Source of the DNA: Planctomicrobium piriforme
Lineage (GTDB): Bacteria; Planctomycetota; Planctomycetia; Planctomycetales; Planctomycetaceae
Direction of reading: 5' to 3'
DNA: 64,000 nt
Assembly (NCBI RefSeq): GCF_900113665.1
Contig: NZ_FOQD01000020.1
Span: forward strand, 62,001-126,000
In this document: positions 55,573-64,000 of the stretch, in pieces
Position numbering within the stretch: the first letter of the stretch is position 1
Layout: each line of letters starts with the position of its first letter
Notes under the pieces: generated by a model
The model's database searches: none
What the model saw: only the letters and a program-made list of their open reading frames with translations
What the model was told of the DNA's origin: nothing
Program-made: the position numbers and the translations under genes

Positions 55573-56508
55573 ATGATGACGAACCGCATTCGCCTGAAAC
55601 GCTCGCTCCTGCTGCTGTGGATCTGCGGGATCTCGCAGCTGTCATGTCAGGCCCAGCCGGTGCCGCCTGCTGGCGTCTCCGTGGAACGGGGAATTGTCTT
55701 CGGCAAGGGGGGCGATCAGGATTTGAAGCTGGACCTCGCGCTTCCAAAACGGTCCTCCGGTCTCATGCCCGCGATCATCTGCGTGCATGGCGGCGGCTGG
55801 AGGGCTGGGAACCGTGAAGCCTTACAACCATTTCTCTACTACTTCAGCAATACCGGGATTGTCTGTCTCACCATCGACTACCGGCTTGCTCCCCAGCATC
55901 AGTTTCCGGCTCCGCTGGAAGACGTGAAATGCGCCGTCCGCTGGCTGCGGGCCAATGCGGAGAAATATCATGTCGATCCCGACCGGATTGCCCTCTTCGG
56001 GGGCTCGGCTGGTGCCCATTTGGCTGCACTGGCGGGAGTAACGAATGGTGAATCTCGCTTTGAAGGCACCGGGGGACATGCCGCACAAAAGTCCGATGTC
56101 TGCGCGGTGATTGGCTGGGCTGGTCCCTACGATTTGACCCTGGCCTACCAGAACTCCCTGCAACAGGGGACGGACGATGGGAAAGTGACCCGCTTGGCGA
56201 TGGAAGGGCTCTTAGGTGGCCCACAGCAAGACAAAGCAGAACTCTATCGCCAGGCGAGCCCCGTGGAATACGTCAAACCGACCACTCCCCCCATGGTCCT
56301 CCTGCATGGAGAGGCGGATACCCTGGTTCCCATCGAACAAGCCGAGCTGATGGAGAAGAAACTGAAAGAAGCAGGTGTTGCCGTGGAACTTCTGCGACTG
56401 GAGGGGGCACAACACAGCACGCTCGGCAAAAATCCTCCGCAGACACTTCAGAAGTTGACCGAGCACGTCAATGTGCTGTTACGATTGCCACAAAGACCGG
56501 GGAATTAG
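55573..56508 (+). CDS. Secreted alpha/beta-hydrolase (esterase/lipase type)
   Basis: 311 residues from the ATG at 55573, preferred for AAGGA just upstream; two other ATGs are close. Signal peptide (SLLLLWICGISQLSCQA). The HSL/carboxylesterase pattern is complete: oxyanion-hole HGGGW (about 72-76), nucleophile Ser145 in GGSAG, Asp249 in GEADTLVP and His281 in AQHS. DYRLAP is the usual family motif. It would hydrolyse short-chain esters, for instance acetyl groups from polysaccharides, outside the cytoplasm. The substrate is unknown. Confidence 0.92.
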   Translation: MMTNRIRLKRSLLLLWICGISQLSCQAQPVPPAGVSVERGIVFGKGGDQDLKLDLALPKRSSGLMPAIICVHGGGWRAGNREALQPFLYYFSNTGIVCLTIDYRLAPQHQFPAPLEDVKCAVRWLRANAEKYHVDPDRIALFGGSAGAHLAALAGVTNGESRFEGTGGHAAQKSDVCAVIGWAGPYDLTLAYQNSLQQGTDDGKVTRLAMEGLLGGPQQDKAELYRQASPVEYVKPTTPPMVLLHGEADTLVPIEQAELMEKKLKEAGVAVELLRLEGAQHSTLGKNPPQTLQKLTEHVNVLLRLPQRPGN

Positions 56509-56689
56509 CTGTCGGATCATCGGCGACTGAATGGGATGCTTTGATGGCCACGACACAAGCCGTGATCATCTCATTCCCTTAAACGAACGCATCATCTCGT
56601 GTGTTATTGAGACCAGGACAAGTGAATCAGATCATTTGGTATGGCACTTCACAGACTCTTGTTCGGTTACAATCTGGGACGAACGCACA

Positions 56690-56845
56690 ATGCCGGAAAA
56701 TCCCGCCACTCGCCGCGGCTGGGCCTGGACTTCATTCAACGCGGGACTCGCCGTTGGGCTGACTGTCGGAATCCCGTTGGGTGCTGTCGGATTCATGGTC
56801 CTGGCAAAAATCATGTCGGCTTGGCCGACGATCGCAACGCATTAG
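56690..56845 (+). CDS. Tiny membrane protein, GLAVG family copy 1
   Basis: 51 residues with one transmembrane helix: WAWTSFNAGLAVGLTVGIPL then GAVGFMVLAKIMSAWP. Start at the ATG at 56690. The same layout (aromatic-WTSF-x-x-GLAVG-x-x-x-x-GAVG) occurs at 57430 and as a remnant at 30756, so this is a small paralogous family. Function unknown. Confidence 0.5.
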   Translation: MPENPATRRGWAWTSFNAGLAVGLTVGIPLGAVGFMVLAKIMSAWPTIATH

Positions 56846-57429
56846 ACCTTCTCAACTCCTCGTTTAGAAGCAAACGCTGATTGTTGTGGTCTCAGTTTCC
56901 TTGAAGGCCTCAGTTCGGCGACAAAAACCATCCCGGCGAACGAACTCAACAGGGCGGGCTGGGAGCAAACGGGAACGTTAGTCGTGGACTACCAGTTCTG
57001 ACTGCTGCCTGATTGAGAAGCCCGGCGTTGCTTTTGACCATCCTGCTACTGTTCGTTACAGCATTCGCCTTCAGTCTTCGTTCCCTGGCTGTGTTGCCGT
57101 CCCGTCTTGCAGCCAGAGCTACAGCTCTGATTCAGTTGATTCCCACCCTGGCCTTGGACACGCTTCTGATCTTGTTGCTGAGACATTTTCCAACTCCATC
57201 AGAGAAAGTTAATGGCTCTGCTTTTCACGTTTGCGGTGGCGACCTGCATTATATTTCACACTCGCCAAATCAGGCGTTGCCTCGCTCCCGCCTTTGTCCT
57301 TGCTCCGCTACAGAATGAAATGCGTTGGCTCGGACACAAGAGCCGCTCCAGCGGCGACAATTTCGTCACCCGTTGCCCTCTCACCATTCCGTGCGAGAGT
57401 GTTTCTCGCCTTCACCGGAAAGAACTCCA
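56846..57429. other. Intergenic, no gene recognised
   Basis: A plus-strand frame at 57013-57318 is hydrophobic at first (LLLTILLLFVTAFAFSLRSL) but has no supported start and no known relatives; left unannotated. No clear regulatory element. Confidence 0.35.
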
Positions 57430-57603
57430 ATGTCAGTTGACGCTGCTCATCACCGCCTCTGGACTTGGACCTCGTTCTCCACTGGACTGGCTGTCGGCGT
57501 CCGGTCGGGTGCTGTTGGGCTCTTCATCTTGGCGCAAATTCTGACAGCGTTGATTTCGTTGGCGTACGATGTGCGATCGGCCAGCCAAATCGGCCATGAT
57601 TAG
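57430..57603 (+). CDS. Tiny membrane protein, GLAVG family copy 2
   Basis: 57 residues. LWTWTSFSTGLAVGVRSGAV then GLFILAQILTALISLAYDV: one helix, with about five residues fewer in the loop than the copy at 56690. A short polar C-terminus follows. Function unknown. Confidence 0.5.
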   Translation: MSVDAAHHRLWTWTSFSTGLAVGVRSGAVGLFILAQILTALISLAYDVRSASQIGHD

Positions 57604-57780
57604 TCACACCCTAGCACAAGTGAAACTGATCGAAGTGATTCGCCGTCTTCTGCCGGGCTGAATGCCGACAACCCGTCTTGACTCTTCGAATTCAGAGATC
57701 ACGATAGTTCTTGAATCCGTTCAAACGGAAGGGTTCTGCCATCCATCAACCTACCTGAAAGAAGCACAACTCGCACTTCC

Positions 57781-58074
57781 ATGGACCAGAACGAGAGCCC
57801 GGTTCCTAAGCCGCCATGCAGTACCCCGCCCATGCAGAGCCGGGCTCAATTTGATCCTCCAAATTTTGAGGAGCATCTCATCGAACGAGGAAAGTATGTC
57901 ATCCGAGGACGGCTGGCGGGCGGCTTCATTGAGGCCACCTTGCACGTCAAAGATCGGTTTGGGCGGCTACGTCCCTTGCCGTCGGCTGGTGTGTGGAATT
58001 TTGCAGCAAAAGCGTTCGACGAAACGGCGATCGCAATTTTGGAAACATGGGGTCGCCACCAAGGTGTCCCCTGA
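57781..58074 (+). CDS. Hypothetical protein upstream of the Ku remnant
   Basis: 97 residues. A Pro-rich N-terminus is followed by a plausible small fold (HLIERGKYVIRGRLAGGFIE, ATLHVKDRFGRLRPLPSAGV). No domain recognised and the start signal is weak. It could be a remnant like its neighbour. Confidence 0.35.
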   Translation: MDQNESPVPKPPCSTPPMQSRAQFDPPNFEEHLIERGKYVIRGRLAGGFIEATLHVKDRFGRLRPLPSAGVWNFAAKAFDETAIAILETWGRHQGVP

Positions 58075-58299
58075 TTGCTGGCGTCGACAATTCCGCCGGA
58101 CGGCTCAGAACGCCTACCTGCAAGCCCTCGACCGCCCAGATGGTCGTCATCCGACCGTTTGAACGACGCTGGCGGCTCAATTCCGATCCGGCATGTGTCT
58201 TGCTCGATATGTCGTGTCGACCAGGGACGAAGAAAAGTTGTTCAAGGACGGACTTGATCCGCGCCGCAGCAGGGGCGATTTCCTTGCCGAGTTGCTTCC

Positions 58300-58795
58300 A
58301 TGCCCCGTCCCATCTGGAAGGGCGAGATGTCGTTCGGTCTGGTCAATGTGCCGATTACTCTCTTTTCGACTCAGCGTCGTCAGGATCTGATCCTGCATCT
58401 CTTGGACCAGCGGAATCATGACCGCATCCGTTGCGAGTAACGTGAATGATGAGACTGGTGACGAGGTTCCGTGAGACCAAATCGTCAAAAATTACGAGAC
58501 AGCATCGGGCGAAAGGGTGTAGGAGGTCGAACTGGCGACTCAGCTCATCGCCGGAATGACCACTGAGTGGGAACCGGAAAACTTCCAAGATGAATACCGC
58601 GTAGCGGTGCTGGCCATGATCAAAGGCAAACTCTCGAAGGGCGCAGGACGCTCCCATGCCAGCAAGCAGCGTTCATCGTCGAGTGCGCCCACTATCAACT
58701 TTATGGACGTGCTGAAGAAGAGTGTTGCTTCGAAATCGAAGCCAAAACGGACCCCATCTCGAAAGCGAACGACGAAGAAGACAAAAGCCAGTTGA
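58300..58795 (+). pseudogene. ku: Ku (bacterial NHEJ) gene with an internal deletion
   Basis: The ATG at 58300 opens PRPIWKGEMSFGLVNVPITL, FSTQRRQDLILHLLDQRNHD and RIRCE before a TAA; the next codons still fit a Ku N-terminus in another frame (VNDETGDEVP, QIVKNYETASGE). Most of the beta-barrel domain that forms the DNA ring is then missing. Similarity resumes as ATQLIAGMTTEWEPENFQDE and YRVAVLAMIKGKLSKG, the Ku C-terminal arm, and ends with a Lys/Arg-rich tail. Stops and deletion make it non-functional. No ligase D gene is in the window. Confidence 0.85.
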
Positions 58796-58881
58796 AGCCG
58801 CTGCGATGAAAAATCGCCCTGTCGAGTTCGCCCGCCAGGGCTGCTAACCTGTTAAAGCCCCTGTCTCGGACAGCCTAGAGG

Positions 58882-59088
58882 CTACTTCTTGTGACCTGGT
58901 TGAGTGCCGACAGTAGAACCTTGACGTTGTTTGGGAGCACCTTGTTCCTGGGTGTTCTGCTTGTCGTTGTTGCAATACTGGCTCTGACCCGGCACGAGTT
59001 GGCTTTGCTGACCGCCGTTGGCGCGGTACTGTCCCTGCTGATTGCGGTTTTGATCTTGCAGGCGATTGAATGATCGTTGCTGTGACAT
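58882..59088 (-). CDS. Gln/Asn-rich small protein
   Basis: 68 residues from the ATG at 59088, with GGAG upstream. The composition is extreme: Gln, Asn and Gly dominate (FNRLQDQNRNQQGQYRANGG), with one Cys. It resembles low-complexity exported or surface proteins but has no signal peptide. Function unknown. Confidence 0.4.
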   Translation of the reverse strand: MSQQRSFNRLQDQNRNQQGQYRANGGQQSQLVPGQSQYCNNDKQNTQEQGAPKQRQGSTVGTQPGHKK

Positions 59089-59253
59089 CGTTCGGCACTC
59101 CATCAGAGAAACTCGTCCAGCTCTGCCCCTCGCAGCGCCTCTAATCTCAGAATAGGAGGACGTCCGCAAGCGCGGAGACGAATTTCGTGGACTCAGTGTT
59201 CCTAACGGAAACTCCATCAAAATATGATGGACAGATGGCGACGATCTACTTGC

Positions 59254-59424
59254 CTACGTCAGCGCGTTCTTGATGACGTTGAACTTGTTGGATGCGTTGG
59301 TTCCGACCGCTTTCACAGCCGTGAGGCACACGCAGACGATCAGTGCCAGCATGACGGCGTATTCAACAGCGGTGGGGCCGTCTTCAGAGAGCAGGAATGT
59401 CTTAATCGAGTGAAGGACTTGCAT
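59254..59424 (-). CDS. Flp-family type IVb pilin
   Basis: 56 residues. MQVLHSIKTFLLSEDGPTAV and EYAVMLALIVCVCLTAVKAV is the standard Flp pilin: a charged leader, a glycine for prepilin peptidase cleavage (SEDG-PTAVEYA), Glu-Tyr at +5/+6 of the mature part, then a hydrophobic helix. It would be secreted and assembled by a Tad machine, none of which is encoded in the window. Confidence 0.88.
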   Translation of the reverse strand: MQVLHSIKTFLLSEDGPTAVEYAVMLALIVCVCLTAVKAVGTNASNKFNVIKNALT

Positions 59425-59614
59425 TGGTGAGTCTCAGTGTCAAAGGTGTGCCGCACCGCACGAACCCTACGACCCGAGGTTCCCAAGGCAAATTGGAGTA
59501 CGACAATTTCCTGACCGCGGTTGTCACCCATCGAGCCTGATTCGAATAACAGATTCAACCAGAACCGGGATCTCCTGATAGAGGCGTCAACGCATCACAG
59601 AAATGATGCTTTTG

Positions 59615-59925
59615 CTCACCGCCTGCGCCGCCTTTGCGTTAACCCGGCCATTGTCTCCTCGACTCACTTGAGGAATTTCGGATCGGTCGGGTAGTTCTCG
59701 AACTTCGGCGGTTCGGTGACTCGCGGGATGTTCTGCTGCCGGACCCTGGCAGGTAAATCCAGAAGCACGCGGACGCCTTCCCTCGCGTCACAGATTCACG
59801 GGTAGAGCGGATCGTTCGGCTCGAACAGGGGAACATCGATTCGGGCTTTGACAGTATCCTGAAACTGCTGAACTTCGTAGCCAGCTTGTCGACTTGGACG
59901 ATGGTCAGCCTGCTGTTGTCCCTTC
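59615..59925 (-). pseudogene. Decayed copy of the small helical gene at 13971
   Basis: Read leftward with frame changes, the segments VQVDKL, TKFS, RVRQQNIPRVTEPPKFENYP, TDPKFL, EETMAGL and QRRRRR follow the intact protein at 13971-14288 in order. At least one stop (TGA after KFLK) and one more indel prevent translation. The start codon is also lost. Confidence 0.8.
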
Positions 59926-60715
59926 CGAGGGGACAGTGACCATGTATGCACTGTTAACTGCTCAGGACTCCTGTCGGGTAACTAACCCTCTCCGCATCGC
60001 GGAGTCTGTGGTTGGCCCCGTTCAGGGCCAATCTGAAGGCTCTATTCCACCGTTCTTACAACAACGTAGGTGGAATTGGCTGCATCGCGATCCACCTTGG
60101 CAAATGGACACTCTAGAAACGAAAAAACCCAGCGAGTTTCCTCACCGGGCTGTCATCTGCTTGGCCCAGCAGATGTTTGCAGGGGCTACTGCAAATGAAC
60201 GTGATTCGAGTTGGGGAGTCCCTTCCCGGAGCAGTTCAGACGATCCGTCGAGGGGAATATCGGATCTGCGGGTCGCTGAAATTGAGTGATTTTTCGAAGC
60301 CATCAGCGATAAAAGCGGGGCGCGCAATCGACTCGACTGCGAACGCCTAAGCGATCAAAAGAAGGTGTGAGCCTGAATGATCGCGTGCTTGAAATATAAG
60401 CCGAGATTGATGGCGGACCAGCGTACCGCAAGAACAAAATGGGGCTCACCGACGTGCGGGCCGGCAGTCGGGAGCCCCTGAACACCGGCTAACGGGCCTG
60501 AAAGCCGGTGTTGTTCGCAAGTGCGCCTGAAGAGCGGGCCAATTGATTTGCAGATTGGTGATTCCTGATAGACCGTACCTTTCTCGCTTGCCGGCTCTGG
60601 AAACTGATTTCGGCTACTCAAGTCGGAATCTTGAGGGTCACAATTGGGCGCGTGCATTCCGAACGGAAGGACCAGACTTTCCCAGAAATGGCGTGTGACC
60701 TAGGGGACAGGATAT
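59926..60715. other. Intergenic with hairpins and a terminator
   Basis: Two 7-base-stem hairpins (TTGGCCC/GGGCCAA near 60013-60032 and TTCCACC/GGTGGAA near 60045-60075) and the minus-strand terminator at 60121-60151. A minus-strand frame at 60355-60657 is open for 100 codons without supporting features. Confidence 0.4.
60121..60151 (-). terminator. Rho-independent terminator
   Basis: On the minus strand AGCCCGGTGAG, GAAA loop, CTCGCTGGGTT, then TTTTCG. It would end transcripts coming from the right; no convincing gene lies immediately upstream of it, so it may belong to a small RNA or a lost gene. Confidence 0.7.
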
Positions 60716-61003
60716 TCACGTTTGACCCCACAGAGAACGGGCCGCTTCGACCAACCCCGCAATCGCAACGATGACGAAAGCGTAGTACGGCCAGAGCTGC
60801 GACATGAGGCCCAGATGAACTGGTGCATCCCCGCCAAAGGGCTTCTTGCGGAACGCCTGATCGACCTGACCGCCTCGCATGACGTAGTAGCGACCATCGC
60901 ATAGCCGGCAACGGATCGCTTTGCGAAAGAAGAGCACTGCCGGAACGTCGTACCAGCGAAACCGGGAAGGTGACAAATCGTGAACGTGGGCATCGTAACA
61001 CAT
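60716..61003 (-). CDS. Small membrane protein with CxxC-type motif
   Basis: 95 residues from the ATG at 61003. A basic central part with AIRCRLCDGRYYVMRGG suggests a metal- or disulfide-forming pair; one transmembrane helix near the C-terminus (WPYYAFVIVAIAGLVEAA). A hydrophobic stretch in another frame just upstream (VAFELLLIAMLSGVLWKW) could be its lost first helix, which would make this a frameshifted gene. Function unknown. Confidence 0.4.
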   Translation of the reverse strand: MCYDAHVHDLSPSRFRWYDVPAVLFFRKAIRCRLCDGRYYVMRGGQVDQAFRKKPFGGDAPVHLGLMSQLWPYYAFVIVAIAGLVEAARSLWGQT

Positions 61004-61240
61004 CAGGGCCGCCCGTATTCCACTTCCAGAGAACTCCCGAGAGCATCGCGATCAATAGCAGCTCAAAAGCCACTTCGCAACCTCGGTCCAAAAACACAGG
61101 CTTGGTACGTCTTCCGGATTCGGCGATTGTGAGCCTGATTCCGCTGACTATTAAGGTCGGTACTCTTCCGGCGAATTCGGATCGGTCAGACGGAACAGAC
61201 GATCAAAGGCTCACGGCGGCATGAAAATCGACCGGGTGGG

Positions 61241-61268
61241 TTATTGATTTGCAGCCGGTTGGTATACT
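61241..61268 (+). promoter_or_regulatory. Candidate promoter of the small zinc-ribbon gene
   Basis: TTATTG at 61241-61246 and TATACT at 61263-61268 with a 16-base spacer, 36 bases before the ATG at 61305. Good -10, weak -35. Confidence 0.35.
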
Positions 61269-61304
61269 GGGGTCAGCGTTCCACAAATTGAGGAGGGCAC
61301 CGTC

Positions 61305-61520
61305 ATGGCATCTTTTCTCAAAGGGCCGATCTGCAAAGCCTGCGGTCAGCAACACCCGTTCTGTTCAGAAGAAAGCGAACTGCAACCGAGGCGCGAGTAC
61401 GAATACGTTTGCCCCACCAACGGACAAAAAGTGCGCATCTTGACTGACAAAAGCGGTGCTCTGGTGCGGGCTTGCCCGACGGGCTCAGTTCCCGTGAAAG
61501 CACTGTCACAAAATTGGTGA
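61305..61520 (+). CDS. Small zinc-ribbon-like protein
   Basis: 71 residues with a strong GAGGAGGG before the ATG. CKACGQQHPFC near the N-terminus and YVCPTN plus RACP further on give four or five possible zinc ligands. Such short proteins occur singly in planctomycetes; function unknown. Confidence 0.6.
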   Translation: MASFLKGPICKACGQQHPFCSEESELQPRREYEYVCPTNGQKVRILTDKSGALVRACPTGSVPVKALSQNW

Positions 61521-61980
61521 CTGGGCCAAGTCATCGCGGTGAGAGATCAACTCGCAATGAGCGTCAAATCGCCTCAGTGGGCAGGGTTCCGACAATCTCG
61601 TCGTAGAGCCAGGGGCACAGATAGACGACTTCGTCGTCGTCGTGGCCGACGCGGCTGCTGGTGACTGCGGGTGAGAAAGAACGTCCCGGCTTTGGGAGTC
61701 TGCCTTATCGAGAGGCGATGCTCGCTACACGGCGACAAGTCGACAATGCATTATCCCGCATGTCTCACCAGGTCGTCTGTGGTTTGGGTGTTGGAGCGGC
61801 GATTGGCCGCTGGGGTGAACTGCGAGGAGGAGCGTCTGTGTGCGGCGGGGTGGTCAGGGCGGCTCTGACGCGGGATTGTCGCCGATTTTCTACCCCTCCG
61901 CGCAGACCGCTTCCCGGCCGGTCTCAGGTGATCGGGAACGACGCGGCGCGATCGGGGAGCCGGAGCAAGGCCGGTTGCGA
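61521..61980. other. Intergenic with a 3' gene scrap
   Basis: On the minus strand at about 61567-61660 a frame reads SSRVGHDDDEVVYLCPWLYD then EIVGTLPTEAI and a stop. It looks like the end of a real protein but has no start, so it is probably debris. No left end of the IS1380 element was recognised. Confidence 0.4.
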
Positions 61981-63407
61981 TTAGAGGCGCAGCGGCGGCA
62001 TGACCGGACGCCGAAGGTTCTTCAGGATCTGCTCGAACAGGTTTCGGTGAGGGTACGCCAGTGAGAGCGAGAGCACCACGCGGCCCCGCTCACTCGAATT
62101 CGTCCGCCGATCTTCAGCAGCGTGTTGCGGATCGTATGTACCTGAGCCCGAGCCAGCGAAGTTCCCTGTAACCCGAACTGACGCAGCGCCTGGTGCAACG
62201 GGTACGCCATAGTCGAGAACAGCACTCGCAACTGATTGCTCCGCATCGCATGAGTACTCGTGCGGTCGGCGAACAGGAATAGTTGCTGTTCCTTGATGCG
62301 GTTCTCCATTTCGCCGCGGGCACAGTACAGATCCTCATACAGAACCCTGGCCGGGATGCGTTCAGGGCAGAGGCTGGTCACCACGAACCGGGGATTACTC
62401 CCTTTGACCAGATGCTCGGCTTTGCTGATCACCCGCCGAGACCGGGACCAGCTCTGATGCGTGCGGTACTCGAAGTCCTTGAAGACTCGTGCAGAGTCGA
62501 AAGTCTGTTCGAAGAGCTGCTGAGCAGTCTGCAGTTCTCGGCCGATGATGCGTTGCAATCTCCTGTTTTTCGCCAGGCCAAAGACGTAATCCACATGGTG
62601 TGCTTCGCACCACGCCATGATGGATTCGCGGCAGAACCCGCTGTCGCCGCGGACGATGATCCGCACCTGCGGCCAGGCCTGGCGGAGTCGGGGGACGATC
62701 CGGGCCAGTTGTTCCACGGTCCCCTCGCTGGCGTCAAGATCCGAAGGCCGCAAGAGCGCCAACAGCGGCCAGCCGTCGCAGAAGGCATACAGCGGCAGGT
62801 AACAGTAGTTCTTGTAATACCCATGAAAGAACTTGCCGAGTTGATCGCCGTGGATCGGATCGTCGGTGGCGTCGAAGTCGAGAATGAGTTCCTCCGGCAC
62901 TCCCTGCTTGGCCCGCAGGCGGATGAAGAGATCCACCAGTGCATTGTGCAGTTGGCCGATGTGGGCGACGATTTTCTTGTAGCGGCTCTTTTCACCGGCT
63001 CCGGCCGGCGTGAGTTCGAGACGATTGAGCGTACTCTTGCCGGCCAGCGGCATGTCCCGGTCACGGAGATCTGGTCGATTGGAACCAGTAATGTCCTTTC
63101 GCCCGCAGAGCAGTGCGAGGAGGGAATCATGTCGGAGCTGTTCGTGGTCGTTGAGGTCTTCGTACCCGAGGGCCAGCCCCATCACCCGCTGGAGCAGGAG
63201 TTCCAGCGGGGAGAACTCGATGAGCTGCTCGTCGCGATGATCGGTGAAACAGCCGGCAAACTGCCGGATGATGCCGAATCGCAATTCGACCTCGCGGAGG
63301 AGCAGTCCTCCGGCGTCGGAGGTGATAGTACCGTCATCGAAATCGGCGGCGACATCCCGGCGTTCATGGGGCTGAAACAGCAGCGGCTGGGTGTTACACT
63401 CTGACAT
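61981..63407 (-). pseudogene. IS1380-family transposase, frameshifted near its end
   Basis: The ATG at 63407 opens a 461-codon frame: MSECNTQPLLFQPHERRDVA, GTITSDAGGLLLREVE, the DDE residues in LDFDATDDPIHG, IIVRGDSGFC and CARGEMENRIKE, and HAMRSNQLRVLFSTMAYPLH. Near 62097 the frame changes: the native end RVVLSLSLAYPHRNLFEQIL and KNLRRPVMPPLRL continues in another frame to a TAA at 61981. The protein made would have 20 or so wrong terminal residues; whether it still works is unclear. Confidence 0.88.
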
Positions 63408-63486
63408 GACGAGACGTCCTTGATCGTGCGTGGTGTCCTGTGTGGTAACAGCACTTTACGCAAAATCAGATGTCTCGTTTACTTTG

Positions 63487-63507
63487 CCCTGTGAGAAATC
63501 CGGGTTA
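63487..63507. repeat. Candidate right end of the IS1380-type element
   Basis: CCCTGTGAGAAATCCGGGTT, 80 bases upstream of the transposase start, resembles IS1380-family terminal repeats. Its partner at the left end was not found, so the element may be truncated there. Confidence 0.4.
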
Positions 63508-64000
63508 GAACTGACGGAACGCCTGAAGAACGCCGGGCCGAATCTCATCGTCTCGGTCGGAATCATTACCGATGAAGATCACGGCGCATTGACGCTTCCC
63601 GCCTGTAATCGGACTCTCGGATTGCTCAAACGGAAGCCACGCTAAGCGTTCTTATCGAGTCTTTGCGATACACGCATTCGATAGGGACGCGGCTCTCCGA
63701 ACCGATTGCCAAGGCTGCATTCGCTTGTCAGCGGTCACGAATTGTCTCGACGAGCTGAGACTGGATCATGTGATTCTCTAAGCATTGTTACCACCAAAGT
63801 GCCGGGTTGGCCGTTGGCTCTTCTGTCCGCATTCTGCTTGCAAATAGCTACTCGTCTGATATTCTCCGAGCCAGCCATTGAGACTGAGTCTCAACTCGTC
63901 GGGCCAGCCAGCAGCCAGCCAGCCAGCCACGCCATTCGAGATCTCCAGTAAACTGAGATTTCTTGCTCGTGCGTACCACTGTCCCGCCTCTGCGTCCCAC
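63508..64000. other. Right edge, no gene recognised
   Basis: A plus-strand frame at 63706-63951 is open for 81 codons but unsupported. GCCAGCCAGCAGCCAGCCAG at about 63901-63930 is a short CCAG/CAGC tandem repeat. Confidence 0.4.

Noticed and set aside
60355..60657. 100-codon minus-strand frame upstream of the terminator
   Set aside because: No start signal, odd composition and no recognisable motif.
62283..63404. 373-codon plus-strand frame opposite the IS1380 transposase
   Set aside because: It is the antisense shadow of a clearly recognised transposase.
63901..63930. CCAG/CAGC tandem run considered as a CRISPR-like or repeat array
   Set aside because: Just a short simple-sequence repeat without spacers.
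1..64000. CRISPR arrays, rRNA and tRNA genes
   Set aside because: No regularly spaced repeats and no recognisable RNA-gene cores were found by eye; a covariance-model scan would be decisive.

Overview
The window most likely comes from a planctomycete (Planctomycetota). Two proteins carry the prepilin-type N-terminus followed by the DUF1559 region that is greatly expanded in this phylum. Other pointers are a remnant of a planctomycete-type cytochrome c domain, a formylglycine-generating-enzyme-like fragment, His/Cys-rich metal-handling proteins and many short orphan genes. No rRNA or tRNA gene was recognised. The sequence is moderately GC-rich and genes are loosely packed on both strands.

Layout: 1-11.0 kb holds a beta-repeat surface protein running in from the left, a small secreted protein, a tyrosine recombinase, a serine beta-lactamase-fold hydrolase with a divergent regulator, a PQQ-type propeller protein, an M20 amidohydrolase and a second, 5'-truncated copy of the beta-repeat protein. 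11.0-17.5 kb is a set of small membrane or lipoprotein genes (one broken), an SRAP/YedK DNA-damage protein, a PRC-barrel protein and a DUF1559 protein. 18.8-23.5 kb is an RND efflux adaptor and pump. 24-36 kb is a signalling region: a PAS/GAF hybrid kinase cut out of a CheB-CheR gene, an RsbRD-type kinase followed by a degenerate IS5-like element, a response regulator with a LOV-domain (probable blue-light) hybrid kinase, and a mosaic of dead receiver and CNNM-type fragments. 36-39 kb has a second copy of the small secreted protein, an IS4 remnant and a His-rich secreted protein. 39.2-50.3 kb is a metal-handling island on one strand: His/Cys-rich secreted proteins, a Zn/Cd P-type ATPase, a periplasmic HMA protein, and an ABC exporter with two permeases, ATPase, membrane-fusion protein and a Cys-rich lipoprotein. 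50-64 kb holds an FGE fragment, an ECF sigma factor with a membrane partner, a sulfite-oxidase-type enzyme, a frameshifted DUF1559 gene, an esterase, tiny membrane proteins, a wrecked Ku gene, a Flp-type pilin, and a frameshifted IS1380 transposase.

Functionally the clearest units are the RND pair, the response regulator plus LOV kinase pair, and the metal island. The island plausibly moves Zn/Cd-type ions out of the cytoplasm (P-type ATPase), binds them in the periplasm (HMA and His-rich proteins) and exports them by an ABC machine; the last step is inference. The other striking property is the density of gene debris: at least ten truncated, frameshifted or internally deleted genes, several with an intact relative elsewhere in the same window. 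Some single-base frameshifts could be sequencing errors.
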